Shown: piece by piece, positions 46,868 through 55,886 of the stretch
How positions within the stretch are numbered: the stretch's first letter is position 1
Layout of the letters: the number at the start of each line of letters is the position of its first letter
From: Streptomyces sp. NBC_00193
GTDB lineage: Bacteria; Actinomycetota; Actinomycetes; Streptomycetales; Streptomycetaceae
Direction: 5' to 3'
Length of the DNA: 64,000 nucleotides
Assembly (NCBI RefSeq): GCF_026342735.1
Contig: NZ_JAPEMM010000001.1
Location: forward strand, 3,596,001-3,660,000
Translations under genes and position numbers: made by a program
The notes under the pieces: generated by a model
Database searches by the model: none
What the model saw: the letters and a program-made list of their open reading frames with translations, nothing else
What the model was told of the DNA's origin: nothing

Positions 46868-47029
46868 TTACTTGTTCGGGTCGTCGTCGATGCCGAGCTT
46901 CTCTTCCATCTGCTGCTGTGCCTTGTCGACTTGGTCGGCGTACTTGTTGCCGGTCTTCTCGTTGACCTCTTGTTCGAGGTTGTCCGAGATGTCCTTGCCC
47001 TTGTCCTTGAACCTGTCGAAAATCCCCAT
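46868..47029 (-). CDS. Small MT0933-like (CsbD-like) charged protein
   Basis: A 53-residue protein: MGIFDRFKDKGKDISDNL, then NEKTGNKYADQVDKAQQQ and an acidic end DDDPNK. It is highly charged and helical, with the GxKYADxVDKAQ pattern of the MT0933 (Rv0909)-type small proteins, annotated as antitoxins, and it also resembles CsbD stress proteins. AAGGAG lies 8 bp before the ATG, and codon use is normal for the genome, so I consider it real. No toxin gene is adjacent on the same strand. Confidence 0.8.
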   Translation of the reverse strand: MGIFDRFKDKGKDISDNLEQEVNEKTGNKYADQVDKAQQQMEEKLGIDDDPNK

Positions 47030-47139
47030 GCTCCGGCTCCTTCCGTAATCCCGTTTGCGACGCTACGCCCGTTTGGGGTGGTTCGCTCGCTGGAGAGTCG
47101 GAACGTCCCGTAAAGGGACAGAGTTTATGATCTTGTCCT

Positions 47140-47856
47140 ATGCGTCCCCACCTGCTGTTTCCCACCCTGCTGCTCGCCTCGGCCGTCGCGCTCTCCGGCT
47201 GTACGGTGCTCCCCGGGCCCGGCGCCGGTGCGGGTGCGAACGCCCCCGGCCCGGCCAACGGCCCGGTGGCCCTGGCCTCGGTGGACGGGCTCGCGGTCAA
47301 GGGGCGGGCGCCGAAGACGGGGTACGCGCGCGAGCAGTTCGGCAAGGGCTGGCTGGACACGGACGGCAGCGGCTGCGGGACCCGCGAGGACATCCTCAAG
47401 CGGGACCTCGCCCGGACCACCTTCAAGGACGGCTGCAAGGTGCTGACCGGGGTGCTGGAGAAGGACCCCTACACCGGGGCCCGCATCACGCACGAACGGG
47501 GCCGCACCGGCGTGGACATCGACCACGTCGTGGCCCTCTCCGACGCCTGGCAGAAGGGGGCCGGCGGCTGGGACAAGGGAAAGCGGATCGCCTTCGCCAA
47601 CGATCCGCTGAACCTGCTGGCGGTCGACGCCGCGGCCAACCGCAAGAAGGGGGACGGCGATGCGGCCACCTGGCTCCCGCCCGATCGCGGGTACCGCTGC
47701 CGCTACGTCGCGGCCCAGATCGCGGTCAAGCAGAAGTACGGTCTGTGGGTCACGGCCGGTGAGCGCGACGCGATGAAGCGCGTACTGACCGGCTGCCCCG
47801 GGGAGCGCCTGCCGACCGGGGGCAACCCCACCCGCCCGCCGGAACGGCTCCGCTGA
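47140..47856 (+). CDS. Secreted HNH nuclease-like lipoprotein (GmrSD/DUF1524 type)
   Basis: A 238-residue exported protein with a lipobox LSGC (C21) after a hydrophobic signal, then an Ala/Gly/Pro linker. The core has GVDIDHVVALSDAW, NDPLNLLAVDAAANRKKG and WLPP, the HNH pattern of the DUF1524/GmrSD C-terminal family; Streptomyces secrete several such nucleases. DxDHVV gives the catalytic His, and the Asn in DPLNL and AANRxKGD complete the site. Two Cys pairs suggest disulphides outside the cell. It would digest extracellular DNA. Confidence 0.88.
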   Translation: MRPHLLFPTLLLASAVALSGCTVLPGPGAGAGANAPGPANGPVALASVDGLAVKGRAPKTGYAREQFGKGWLDTDGSGCGTREDILKRDLARTTFKDGCKVLTGVLEKDPYTGARITHERGRTGVDIDHVVALSDAWQKGAGGWDKGKRIAFANDPLNLLAVDAAANRKKGDGDAATWLPPDRGYRCRYVAAQIAVKQKYGLWVTAGERDAMKRVLTGCPGERLPTGGNPTRPPERLR

Positions 47857-47874
47857 TCCACCCCCGGATCGTGT

Positions 47875-47975
47875 TCCGGGCCGCCCTGTGGGTCCGGCCC
47901 GGAGCACCCCCCTGCATCAGGTCCTGAGCCACCCTGTGGGTCGGGCCCGGACCACCCCCTGCATCAGGCCTGTGA
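47875..47975. repeat. 48-bp tandem duplication with terminator hairpin
   Basis: CCCTGTGGGTC at 47884 begins a segment that recurs at 47932 with three substitutions or gaps; both copies end in CTGCATCAGG. The first copy also forms a 9-bp hairpin TCCGGGCCG/CGGCCCGGA (47875-47883 with 47895-47903). It lies between two convergent genes. Confidence 0.75.
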
Positions 47976-48680
47976 TCAGGCCTTCTTCCAGTCCTGGCAG
48001 TCGACGGTCGTGAAGAAGCCGTCGCCGGCCTCGATCGTCACGACGGCCTGGCCCTCGGGGTTCTCGTTCGCGATGATCGTGTCGACGCTGCCGGACGCGT
48101 CCTTGGTGCGCTCCCAGTAGCAGCCGGTGCCGTCCTCGGTGGAGCCCGCGGACTTGTAGGTGCCCGGGGCGATGTCGACGCCGACCTTGAGCGTGCCGGC
48201 CTTGCCGGACATCTCGGCCTTCGGGGTGCCCGTGGCCTTCGGGTCCACGAGCTCCCAGCCCTTGCAGCCCTCGCTCTTGAAGATCTTGTCGGTGGCGGCG
48301 ATGGCCACGTACGAGGAGCCCACGACGTTGGCGTTGTCGATGAGCGACTCCGCCTCGCCCTTGGAGTCCTTGGCGCGCTCCCAGTAGCAGTTGTCGTCGG
48401 CCTTGTTGCCCGTCGACTTGTAGAGGCCCGGCTGGACGTCGGAGCCGACCTGGAAGGTGCCGCTGCCCTTGATGGCCGACTTGGCCTTGCCCGCGTCGGG
48501 GGCCGGGGCGCTGCTCGCCGCCGCCGGCTTCGAGGCGGCCGCGTCGGCGCCCTTGTCGGCGGTGGTGTCCGCGCCGCTGCACGCGCTGAGCGTCACGAGG
48601 GCGATGGCCGCGCCGCAGCCCGTCAGGAGCTTCGTGCGGGCGGTGCGGGCGATCCAACTGGTGCGTGTGGTCTGGGACAT
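47976..48680 (-). CDS. Lipoprotein with two internal repeats
   Basis: A 234-residue lipoprotein with an N-terminal signal and lipobox LSAC (C34), then an Asp/Ala/Ser linker. Two homologous halves follow: GTFQVGSDVQPGLYKSTG...NCYWERAKDSKG and GTLKVGVDIAPGTYKSAG...GCYWERTKDASG, each with two Cys and a conserved CYWER. Domains of this design occur alone or with kinases in Streptomyces, probably as extracellular beta domains; function unknown. CAGGAG lies 9 bp before the ATG at 48680. Confidence 0.8.
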   Translation of the reverse strand: MSQTTRTSWIARTARTKLLTGCGAAIALVTLSACSGADTTADKGADAAASKPAAASSAPAPDAGKAKSAIKGSGTFQVGSDVQPGLYKSTGNKADDNCYWERAKDSKGEAESLIDNANVVGSSYVAIAATDKIFKSEGCKGWELVDPKATGTPKAEMSGKAGTLKVGVDIAPGTYKSAGSTEDGTGCYWERTKDASGSVDTIIANENPEGQAVVTIEAGDGFFTTVDCQDWKKA

Positions 48681-48788
48681 GCGTGAGGCTCCTGCCTGAT
48701 CTGACGATCTGTTCGGTGCGATCATCACAGCAGAGCCTGTGAACCGAGTCAACGAGTTTTTGAGGGATTGTTAAATTCACGCTGTGAA

Positions 48789-48824
48789 TGGGTCTCTCCT
48801 CTTTGCAGCGGTATGCTCGCGCAC
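48789..48824 (+). promoter_or_regulatory. Candidate leaderless promoter of the methylase-like gene
   Basis: TATGCT at 48812-48817 fits a -10 element placed 7 bp before the ATG at 48825, with a weak TGGGTC 17 bp further up. No Shine-Dalgarno is visible before either possible ATG. The region just upstream is AT-rich for this genome. Confidence 0.4.
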
Positions 48825-51050
48825 ATGCCGGAGCAGAAGCCCCCCACCGAGGCCCCAGCCACCCCCACCGCCCCTACCGCCCCCGAAGCCCGCGAATCAC
48901 CCGAAGTCGCCACCCCTGAGGCCGCCCCCGAAGTGGCCCCCGAAGCCACTGCTGAAGCCGCCCCCGAGGTGACCGCCGCGGAGATCGCCCGCCTCGCCGG
49001 AGTCGGCCGCGCCGCCGTGAGCAACTGGCGCCGCCGCCACGCCGACTTCCCCCGCCCCGTCGGCGGCACCGAGACCAGCCCCTCCTTCGCGCTCGCGCAG
49101 GTCACCGACTGGCTCCGGGCCCAGGGAAAACTCGCCGAAGTCCCGCTGCGCGAGCGCGTCTGGCAGTACGTGACCGCCCACCCCGGCGGCTCCGTGGCCG
49201 CGCTCGTCAAAGCCGGGAGCGCGCTGCTCCTCGTACGCGACCGGCCCAGGGAGTGGCTGGAGGCCGCGGCCGTCTCCGACGAGCGGATGGCCACCCTGCT
49301 GGCGCCCGCCCTCGACCGGGTGCTCGCCCTGCGGTTCGGGCCCGCGCACCCGCTCGGAGCCACCGCCCCGCTGCCGTCCGCCTCGGTGCCCTTCCTGCGG
49401 GCCGCGGCCGAGCTCGCCGCCGAACTCGGCACCAGGGGAGCCTTCGAGTTCCTGCTCGGCCGCCACCTCGAAGCCAACCCCCGCCAGTACACGCTCACTC
49501 CGGACGGCCTCGCCCTCCTCATGGCCGCCCTGGCCCGCCCCCACTCCGGCGCGGGCACCGGCTCCACCGGAGCGGCCGGCGCCGCGCCCTTCACCGTCCT
49601 GGACCCGGCCTGCGGCACCGGCACCCTGCTGCGGGCCGTCCCCGGGGCCACCACCCGCTACGCGCAGGACAGTTCGCCCGAGCTCGCCTCCCTCGCCGCC
49701 CTGCGCCTCGCCCTGCAGTCGGACGCCCCGGTCCGCGCCGCCGCCGCCGACAGCCTGCGCGCCGACGCCTTCGCGCGGCCCGCCGCCGAACCGGTCGACG
49801 CCGTGCTCTGCCACCCGCCGTTCAACGAACGCAACTGGGGCCACGAAGAGCTGGCCTACGACCCGCGCTGGGAGTACGGACTGCCCGCCCGCGCGGAATC
49901 CGAACTCGCCTGGGTCCAGCACGCCCTGGCCCACCTGCGCGAGGGAGGCACCGCCGTCCTGCTCATGCCGCCCGCCGCCGCAGCCCGCCGCTCCGGCCGC
50001 CGGATCCGGGCCGACCTGCTGCGCCGGGGCGCGCTGCGGGCCGTCGTCGCCCTCCCGGCCGGCGCCGCGCCCCCGTACGGGATCCCGCTGCACCTGTGGG
50101 TGCTGCGCAGGCCCGCCCCGCAGGCGGCGCCCCCCGCGGGGCTGCTCCTCGTGGACACCGCCGCACTCGCCGACGGGCCCGGGCCGGGCCCGGGGCGGGC
50201 CGGCTGGGCCGCCGTGCACAGCGCGGTGGAGGAGGCCTGGACGGCGTACGAGCGCGGCGGCCCGGCCCCGGACGTCCCGGGCGTGCGCCGCGTGGTGCCC
50301 GTCGTGGACCTGCTCGACGACGATGTGGACCTGACCCCGGCCCGCCACCTGCCGCCGCCCGCCGCGGGCGGCGGCCTGGCCGAGCTGACCGCCGTACGGG
50401 ACCGGCTGGACTCGACGCTGACCCGCGCGGCCCGGCTCACCCCGCCCGCCCCGCCCGCCGACGCGAAGGACCGGCCCGCCGCCGCGCCCGCCCGGCTGCC
50501 GCTGACCACCGTCGGCGAACTCGCCCGCGCCGGAGCCCTGCTCCTGTACACGGGCACGGGCAGCGGAGCGGGCCGGGCCCCCGTCCTGACCGAGTACGAC
50601 GTGAGCGCCGGCACCGGGCCCTCCGGCACCCTGGCCGCCGCCGCGGAGCAGCCCCTGCTGACCGCACCGGGTGACGTGGTCGTCCCCCTCACCGGAGGCG
50701 CCGGGGTGGCCCGCGTGGTCGACGCGGCCACCGCCGGGGCGGCGCTCGGCCGGGGCCTGCAGCTGCTGCGGCCCGATCCGGCCGCGCTGGACCCCTGGTT
50801 CCTGGCCGGGTTCCTGCGCGCCACCGCCAACAACCGCCGCGCCAGCAGCCACGCCTCCACCACGACCCGGCTCGACGTGCGCCGCCTCGAACTGCCCCGG
50901 CTGCCACGGACCGAGCAGGAGGTCTACGGTGCGCGGTTCCGGGCGCTGGCCGAGTTCGAGGACGCCCTGAGGCTGGCCGCCCGGCTCGGGGAGCAGCTCG
51001 TACAAGGGCTGTACGACGGACTGTCGGACGGCACGGTCCGGCCCGATTGA
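48825..51050 (+). CDS. Orphan N6-methylase-like protein with N-terminal HTH
   Basis: A 741-residue protein with an Ala/Glu/Pro-rich tail (1-45), a helix-turn-helix (VTAAEIARLAGVGRAAVSNW, about 48-100), a type I HsdM-like methyltransferase core with DPACGTGTLL (motif I) and VLCHPPFNERNWG at the catalytic motif IV, and a C-terminal HsdS-like segment. Motif IV is normally NPPF; here His replaces the catalytic Asn. No restriction or specificity subunit is near. It may bind DNA and SAM as a regulator rather than methylate. Start 48825 or 48813; neither has a Shine-Dalgarno. Confidence 0.8.
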   Translation: MPEQKPPTEAPATPTAPTAPEARESPEVATPEAAPEVAPEATAEAAPEVTAAEIARLAGVGRAAVSNWRRRHADFPRPVGGTETSPSFALAQVTDWLRAQGKLAEVPLRERVWQYVTAHPGGSVAALVKAGSALLLVRDRPREWLEAAAVSDERMATLLAPALDRVLALRFGPAHPLGATAPLPSASVPFLRAAAELAAELGTRGAFEFLLGRHLEANPRQYTLTPDGLALLMAALARPHSGAGTGSTGAAGAAPFTVLDPACGTGTLLRAVPGATTRYAQDSSPELASLAALRLALQSDAPVRAAAADSLRADAFARPAAEPVDAVLCHPPFNERNWGHEELAYDPRWEYGLPARAESELAWVQHALAHLREGGTAVLLMPPAAAARRSGRRIRADLLRRGALRAVVALPAGAAPPYGIPLHLWVLRRPAPQAAPPAGLLLVDTAALADGPGPGPGRAGWAAVHSAVEEAWTAYERGGPAPDVPGVRRVVPVVDLLDDDVDLTPARHLPPPAAGGGLAELTAVRDRLDSTLTRAARLTPPAPPADAKDRPAAAPARLPLTTVGELARAGALLLYTGTGSGAGRAPVLTEYDVSAGTGPSGTLAAAAEQPLLTAPGDVVVPLTGGAGVARVVDAATAGAALGRGLQLLRPDPAALDPWFLAGFLRATANNRRASSHASTTTRLDVRRLELPRLPRTEQEVYGARFRALAEFEDALRLAARLGEQLVQGLYDGLSDGTVRPD

Positions 51051-51181
51051 GCATGCGGCGCCCGGCCGGGCTGCGACCGTACAACGGTTGAGCGCATCCC
51101 CTCACTCCCGGCCGGGAAGGCTGTATACCCTCAGACCCGGAATCCTCCGCCCTTCCTCTGCACGGCCCGTCAGGAGCAGCG

Positions 51182-51838
51182 ATGCACGGCCCCGGCACCC
51201 CGCCGCCCCACGGTCACCAGCCCAGCACCGGGGGCGTGGTGGCGCTGCGCGTGCTGTTCGCGCTGCTGCCGATCCTGAGCTGCGGGTTCCTCGCCTGGGG
51301 GACGATGCTGCGGCTCGCGCTGGTCACCCGCAAACCCCGGGACTGGTGGCTGCTCGCGGCCTCCGGCGTGGCCGAGGTCGTGTTCCTGGCGCTGATCGGT
51401 GAGGACCCGACCCCGGACGCCAGCGGCTGGCAGGGCAACACGGGGGCCTTCGGCACGCTCCTGAACGGCCTCGCGGTGTGCATCTACTACCTCGTCGCCG
51501 AGATCCGGCACTTCGAGGCGCTCAAGGCCGGGCCCGCCGCGGCCGGCTGGTACCCGCCGCCCGCCTCCCCCTACGTACCGCCCCAGCAGCAGACCGGGCC
51601 CGCCTACGGATACCCGCCGGTGGCCCAGACCGGGCCGCAGCAGCACCAGCAGCCGCACCAGCACCAGCACCAGCACCAGCACCCCCAGCCCCAGCAGCCC
51701 GCGCCGCAGCAGGCCCCCGAGCCCGCGCCCGCCCCGACGCCGCCCCCGCGCATCGGGCAGGTCCGCGCCGAACTCGACGAGCTCAGCGAGCTCCTGCGCC
51801 GCCAGCAGCCGCCCCAGGGCGAGGACCCCCGCCCGTGA
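51182..51838 (+). CDS. Membrane protein with His/Gln-rich tail
   Basis: A 218-residue protein with three hydrophobic segments (about residues 20-45, 55-75, 90-110), then a Pro/Tyr/Gln-rich cytoplasmic part containing an uninterrupted HQ-repeat (about 150-170) and a C-terminal coiled segment IGQVRAELDELSELLRRQQ. CAGGAG precedes the ATG. Its stop overlaps the start of the Ser/Thr kinase gene by 3 bases (GTGA), so the two are coupled and likely partners. The His run might bind metal; no evidence beyond composition. Confidence 0.82.
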   Translation: MHGPGTPPPHGHQPSTGGVVALRVLFALLPILSCGFLAWGTMLRLALVTRKPRDWWLLAASGVAEVVFLALIGEDPTPDASGWQGNTGAFGTLLNGLAVCIYYLVAEIRHFEALKAGPAAAGWYPPPASPYVPPQQQTGPAYGYPPVAQTGPQQHQQPHQHQHQHQHPQPQQPAPQQAPEPAPAPTPPPRIGQVRAELDELSELLRRQQPPQGEDPRP

Positions 51839-53343
51839 CGGACCGGCTCATCGGGGACCGCTACCAGCTCGCCACCATCCTGGGCCAGGGCGGCATGGGC
51901 CAGGTGTGGACGGCGTACGACCGGCGCCTGGACCGCCGCGTCGCGGTCAAACTGCTGCGCCCCGACAAGGTGGCCGGCCCCGGCTCCGTGGCCGAGGAGC
52001 TGCGCCGCCGCTTCGTGCGCGAGTGCCGGGTCACGGCTCAGGTAGACCACCCCGGGCTGGTCACCGTGCACGACGCGGGCAGCGACGGGGACGAGCTGTA
52101 CCTCGTCATGCAGTACGTGGAGGGCGCCGACCTCGCCGACCACCTCGCCGAGCACGACCCCTATCCGTGGCCGTGGGCGGTCTCGGTGATCGCGCAGCTG
52201 TGCTCGGTGCTGTCGGCCGTGCACGCGGTGCCGATCGTGCACCGGGACCTGAAGCCGCGCAACGTCATGGTCCGGCCCGACGGGACCGTGCTGGTCCTCG
52301 ACCTCGGTGTCGCCTCCGTGATGGACACCGACACCACCCGCCTCACCAGCACCGGTTCGCCGATCGGCAGCCCCGCGTACATGGCCCCCGAACAGGCCAT
52401 GGGCGGGGCCGTCGGCCCGCACACCGACCTCTACGCGCTCGGCGTGGTCCTGTACGAGCTGCTGTCCGGCAACGTCCCCTTCGCCGGTTCCACGGCGCTC
52501 GGGGTGCTCCACCGGCACCTGTACGAACCCCCGCTCCCGGTGCGCCAGTTGCGCCCCGAGGTCCCGCAGCAGCTGGAAGCCGTACTCCTGAAGCTGCTGG
52601 CCAAGGACCCGCAGGACCGGCCCGCCTCCGCGCAGGCGGTGTACGCGGCCCTCGCGCCGCTGCTGCCCCACCACGGCTCGGGCGCCCCCACCGGGCCCCT
52701 CGACCCGACCCGCCCCTTCCTGCGCCCGCAGGCCCCCTGGCCCGACCGCGCCACCGTGATCCCGCCCCGGCCCGCGACCCCGCCCCCGCCGCCGAGGCCG
52801 GACGTCCCGGCGGCCGTGGAGGAGGCCAAGAAGCTCCTCGACCAGGGCCTGCTCACCCAGGCCGTGGACATCCTCGGCGGCATCCTCCCGGCGGCGGCCG
52901 AGCAGCACGGCGCGCATTCGCCGGTGGTCCGCTCCCTGCGCAAGCAGTACGCGGCCACGCTGATGGACGACGGCCAGTACCGCCGGGCCCTGCCCGAACT
53001 GCGCCGGCTCGCGGAGGAGTTCCCGGCCGGCGACCCGCAGTCCCTGCGCTTCCGCTACGACGCGGCCCAGTGCCTGGAACAGCTCGGTGAACCGGCGGCC
53101 GCCCTCGCCGAGTACCGCGCGCTGCTGCCGCTCTTCGAGAACCACTACGCGAACCCGGACCCGGGCCTCCCGCTGGAGGTCCGCCGCCGCATAGCGCACC
53201 TGCTGCTCTCCCTCGGCGACCGCCCGGCGGCCCACGACACCCTGGCCCGCCTTCTCTTCGACGCGGAACGCCTGCACGGCCCGAACCACCCCTTCACCGA
53301 GGAGGTCCGCCGCACCCTGCTCTGGCTGGGTCAGGTCCGCTGA
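51835..53343 (+). CDS. Soluble Ser/Thr protein kinase with TPR-like C-terminus
   Basis: A 502-residue Hanks-type kinase: glycine loop LGQGGMGQVWTAYD, VAVKLL with K39, catalytic loop IVHRDLKPRNVMV, and Mg loop DLG in place of DFG, then GSPAYMAPEQAMGG. After a Pro-rich linker (about 285-325) the C-terminus is helical with TPR-like repeats (YRRALPELRRLAEEF, EPAAALAEYRALLP). There is no transmembrane segment, unlike PknB; membrane location may come from the coupled upstream protein. GTG start inside the GTGA overlap. Confidence 0.92.
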   Translation: MTDRLIGDRYQLATILGQGGMGQVWTAYDRRLDRRVAVKLLRPDKVAGPGSVAEELRRRFVRECRVTAQVDHPGLVTVHDAGSDGDELYLVMQYVEGADLADHLAEHDPYPWPWAVSVIAQLCSVLSAVHAVPIVHRDLKPRNVMVRPDGTVLVLDLGVASVMDTDTTRLTSTGSPIGSPAYMAPEQAMGGAVGPHTDLYALGVVLYELLSGNVPFAGSTALGVLHRHLYEPPLPVRQLRPEVPQQLEAVLLKLLAKDPQDRPASAQAVYAALAPLLPHHGSGAPTGPLDPTRPFLRPQAPWPDRATVIPPRPATPPPPPRPDVPAAVEEAKKLLDQGLLTQAVDILGGILPAAAEQHGAHSPVVRSLRKQYAATLMDDGQYRRALPELRRLAEEFPAGDPQSLRFRYDAAQCLEQLGEPAAALAEYRALLPLFENHYANPDPGLPLEVRRRIAHLLLSLGDRPAAHDTLARLLFDAERLHGPNHPFTEEVRRTLLWLGQVR

Positions 53344-53361
53344 CGCTCGGGCCGGGTCAGG

Positions 53362-55710
53362 TCAGGTCCGCCGACGCCGCCGGCCCGCCGCGAGCAGGAC
53401 CGCCAGGACCAGCAGGGCCGCCCCCGCGACCGCCGCCCCCGGGACGAGACCCGGGGGCCGGAAGGCGCAGACGATGTTGGTGGTGCGGCCGTCCAGCGGG
53501 ACCGCGACCAGGCCCAGCCGGCCCGCGGCCGGGCGGCCGTTGCAGGTCCAGCCCGCGATCGCGGGGGCGGACAGCACCGCCGTGCCCGTGCTGCCCGGCG
53601 GGAGCTCGGCGCGGACGCCCGAGGAGCCGACCCGTACGGACACCGCCGCGGTGGCGCGCAGCCGGGCGACGGCCTCGGTCAGCAGGGAGCGGTCCAGGCA
53701 GGACAGCTGCCAGTGCGCCGGAGCCTGCTGCTCGAAGACCAGCGCCGAGGCCGGGCCGCGGGAGATGCCCAGGGGCTGCAGGGCGGCCCTGTTGCGCGGC
53801 GGGTTGGAGTTCAGCCGGAAGGGCGGGCCGTCCGCGAGGCGGGCCGTCCCGTTGTACTCCGGGGCCGACAGGAAGGCCTCCGTCCCCGCCCGGCAGACCC
53901 CGGGGGAGAGCGGATCCTCGTACACCCGCGCGCCCAGCAGGAGCTCCTGGTTGGCGAAGGGCGAGGCCCCGTACGCCGGCTGCGCACCCGGCGGGCGGAC
54001 GGTGACCAGCGGCGGGACCTCGGCCCGCGCGACCGTTCCGTCGGGCCGCAGCCGGGCGCCGACCGAGAACACGGCGTCCGTCACCGGATTGTCGAGGCTC
54101 TGCACGTTGCGGCCGCGCGAGGTCCAGCCCGCCCCGAGGGCCACCATGGTCCGCGTGAACAGGTCCGGGGTGTGGCTGCTGTAGTACGCGCCGCCCTCCC
54201 CGCCCAGCAGCATCGGGTCGTTGCCGGTCAGCGCCGGCCGCCCGGCGTCCGTGCGGTACGCGGGCCAGCCCTCGGCGCCCTTCAGGGCCTCGGCCCGCGC
54301 GGTGTGCTCCGCCCCCCACACCGGGTAGTCGTCCAGGTTCGCCAGCTTGCCCCGCTCCCCGTGGGCGGTGGTCGCCGCCGCCTGCGCCAGCAGGACCAGC
54401 GCCAGCACGGCCGCCGCCGGCAGCACCAGGCGCCGGTGGCGCAGCGCCCACCAGGCGGCGCCCGCCAGGGCCAGGCCGCCGCCGAAGAGGGCGAGTCCCC
54501 ACGGGGTCGCGAGCGGGCTCCCGCTCGCCGCGAGCAGGACGGCCGCCAGCACCGCCGCACCGCCCGCCAGCGCCCACGGCCGGGGCGGGCCGGCCGACAG
54601 CCCCGCCCAGGCGGCCATCACCACGATCCCGGCCAGCACGAAGGTCTGCCGGTACGGGCTGCCGTTGGGCGTCGCGAAGAGGTGCCAGGCCAGGTGCGCC
54701 GGCATCCACTGGAAGGACAGCAGCACCAGCAGGACGAGCCCCGTCCACACCAGCCGCTCCCGCCCCGGCACGGCCCGGTGGAAGGGCAGGGCCGCCACGA
54801 GCAGCAGGGTCCCGGTGCCGACGAACAGGGCGGGGGAGGAGAAGGAGTAGGTGGCGGGCAGCAGCCGGGCCAGCAGATCCTCGGTCGCCACCGGCACGAA
54901 GGGCTTGAACCACCCCGGGTAGGCCTGCTTCGAGCTGAGGAAGAGGGGCAGGAGCACCGGCATCGACAGGGCGACGCCCAGGACGGTGGCCAGGGCCGCC
55001 CGCGCGAGGACCCGTACCCGTACTCCCGCTCCCTCCCGGGTGAGCAGCAGCCGGACCAGCAGCACCAGGACCGCGCCCAGCGTCGCCATGTAGGCGGTGT
55101 AGAAGTTCGCCGTCCAGCAGAGCGCCACCACCACGACGGCCGCCGCCGGCCGGCGCGAGCGCAGCGCCCACTCACCCGTCAGACACAGGAGCGGAAAGGC
55201 GATCAGACCGTCCAGCCACATCGGGTTGTAGGAGGCCTCGATCACCGACCAGCCGCACAGCGCGTACGAGGCCCCGAGCAGCCCCGCCGCCCACACCGGC
55301 CCGCGCCGCTGGGTGCGCAGCAGCCAGGCCATCGCCGCCGCCGCGGCCGCCGTCTTGAGCACGGTGACCGCGTACACCGCGAGGTCGATGTCCTGCCGCG
55401 GGAACAGCCCGACCAGGACCGCGAACGGGCTGGTCAGGTAGGTCCCGAAATCGGGCAGGAAGCTGGTGCCGTAGCCGGACTGCCAGTTCAGCAGCAGCCC
55501 GCCCCCGGCGCGTCCGTGCAGCAGGTCCCACAGGTGCGCGTGGAAGGGCACGAACTGATTGCCGAGGTCGTTGATGCTGCGGTGGCGGGGCCCGTACGGG
55601 AAGACGCGCGCCACGGCGTCTCCGGCGCCCACGGCCACCACCGTGACCAGGGCGGCGAGCGCCGAGCCGAGCAGACCGGGGCGGCGCGGGGAGCGGTGCG
55701 GTGTCGACAT
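53362..55710 (-). CDS. YfhO family membrane protein
   Basis: A 782-residue integral membrane protein with about 13 hydrophobic segments and a large extracellular C-terminal half. The arrangement, with SYNPMWLDGLIAFPL, NFYTAYMATLG and DGHPS upstream, matches the YfhO family of GT-C-like proteins, which in Gram-positive bacteria glycosylate lipoteichoic acid or act on surface polymers. The extracellular part near residues 500-700 lacks recognised catalytic motifs. MSTPHRSP at 55710 starts the protein; the extended frame to 55776 has no ribosome-binding site. Convergent with the kinase gene, 18 bp apart. Confidence 0.85.
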   Translation of the reverse strand: MSTPHRSPRRPGLLGSALAALVTVVAVGAGDAVARVFPYGPRHRSINDLGNQFVPFHAHLWDLLHGRAGGGLLLNWQSGYGTSFLPDFGTYLTSPFAVLVGLFPRQDIDLAVYAVTVLKTAAAAAAMAWLLRTQRRGPVWAAGLLGASYALCGWSVIEASYNPMWLDGLIAFPLLCLTGEWALRSRRPAAAVVVVALCWTANFYTAYMATLGAVLVLLVRLLLTREGAGVRVRVLARAALATVLGVALSMPVLLPLFLSSKQAYPGWFKPFVPVATEDLLARLLPATYSFSSPALFVGTGTLLLVAALPFHRAVPGRERLVWTGLVLLVLLSFQWMPAHLAWHLFATPNGSPYRQTFVLAGIVVMAAWAGLSAGPPRPWALAGGAAVLAAVLLAASGSPLATPWGLALFGGGLALAGAAWWALRHRRLVLPAAAVLALVLLAQAAATTAHGERGKLANLDDYPVWGAEHTARAEALKGAEGWPAYRTDAGRPALTGNDPMLLGGEGGAYYSSHTPDLFTRTMVALGAGWTSRGRNVQSLDNPVTDAVFSVGARLRPDGTVARAEVPPLVTVRPPGAQPAYGASPFANQELLLGARVYEDPLSPGVCRAGTEAFLSAPEYNGTARLADGPPFRLNSNPPRNRAALQPLGISRGPASALVFEQQAPAHWQLSCLDRSLLTEAVARLRATAAVSVRVGSSGVRAELPPGSTGTAVLSAPAIAGWTCNGRPAAGRLGLVAVPLDGRTTNIVCAFRPPGLVPGAAVAGAALLVLAVLLAAGRRRRRT

Positions 55711-55886
55711 GGTGGGCCGACCCTGGCACTCCCGGTGGGCCGAAGGGTGGCCATCGGTGGACGCGAACCCCAACACCCCCGGAATCGTTGGTCGAACCAG
55801 TGGCTCTGATCACCTCGACTGCATAACATCGATCACCGCACGGCCCTTGTGCACCGAAGCACAATCTCCCGGCCCTGGAGGCTCCT

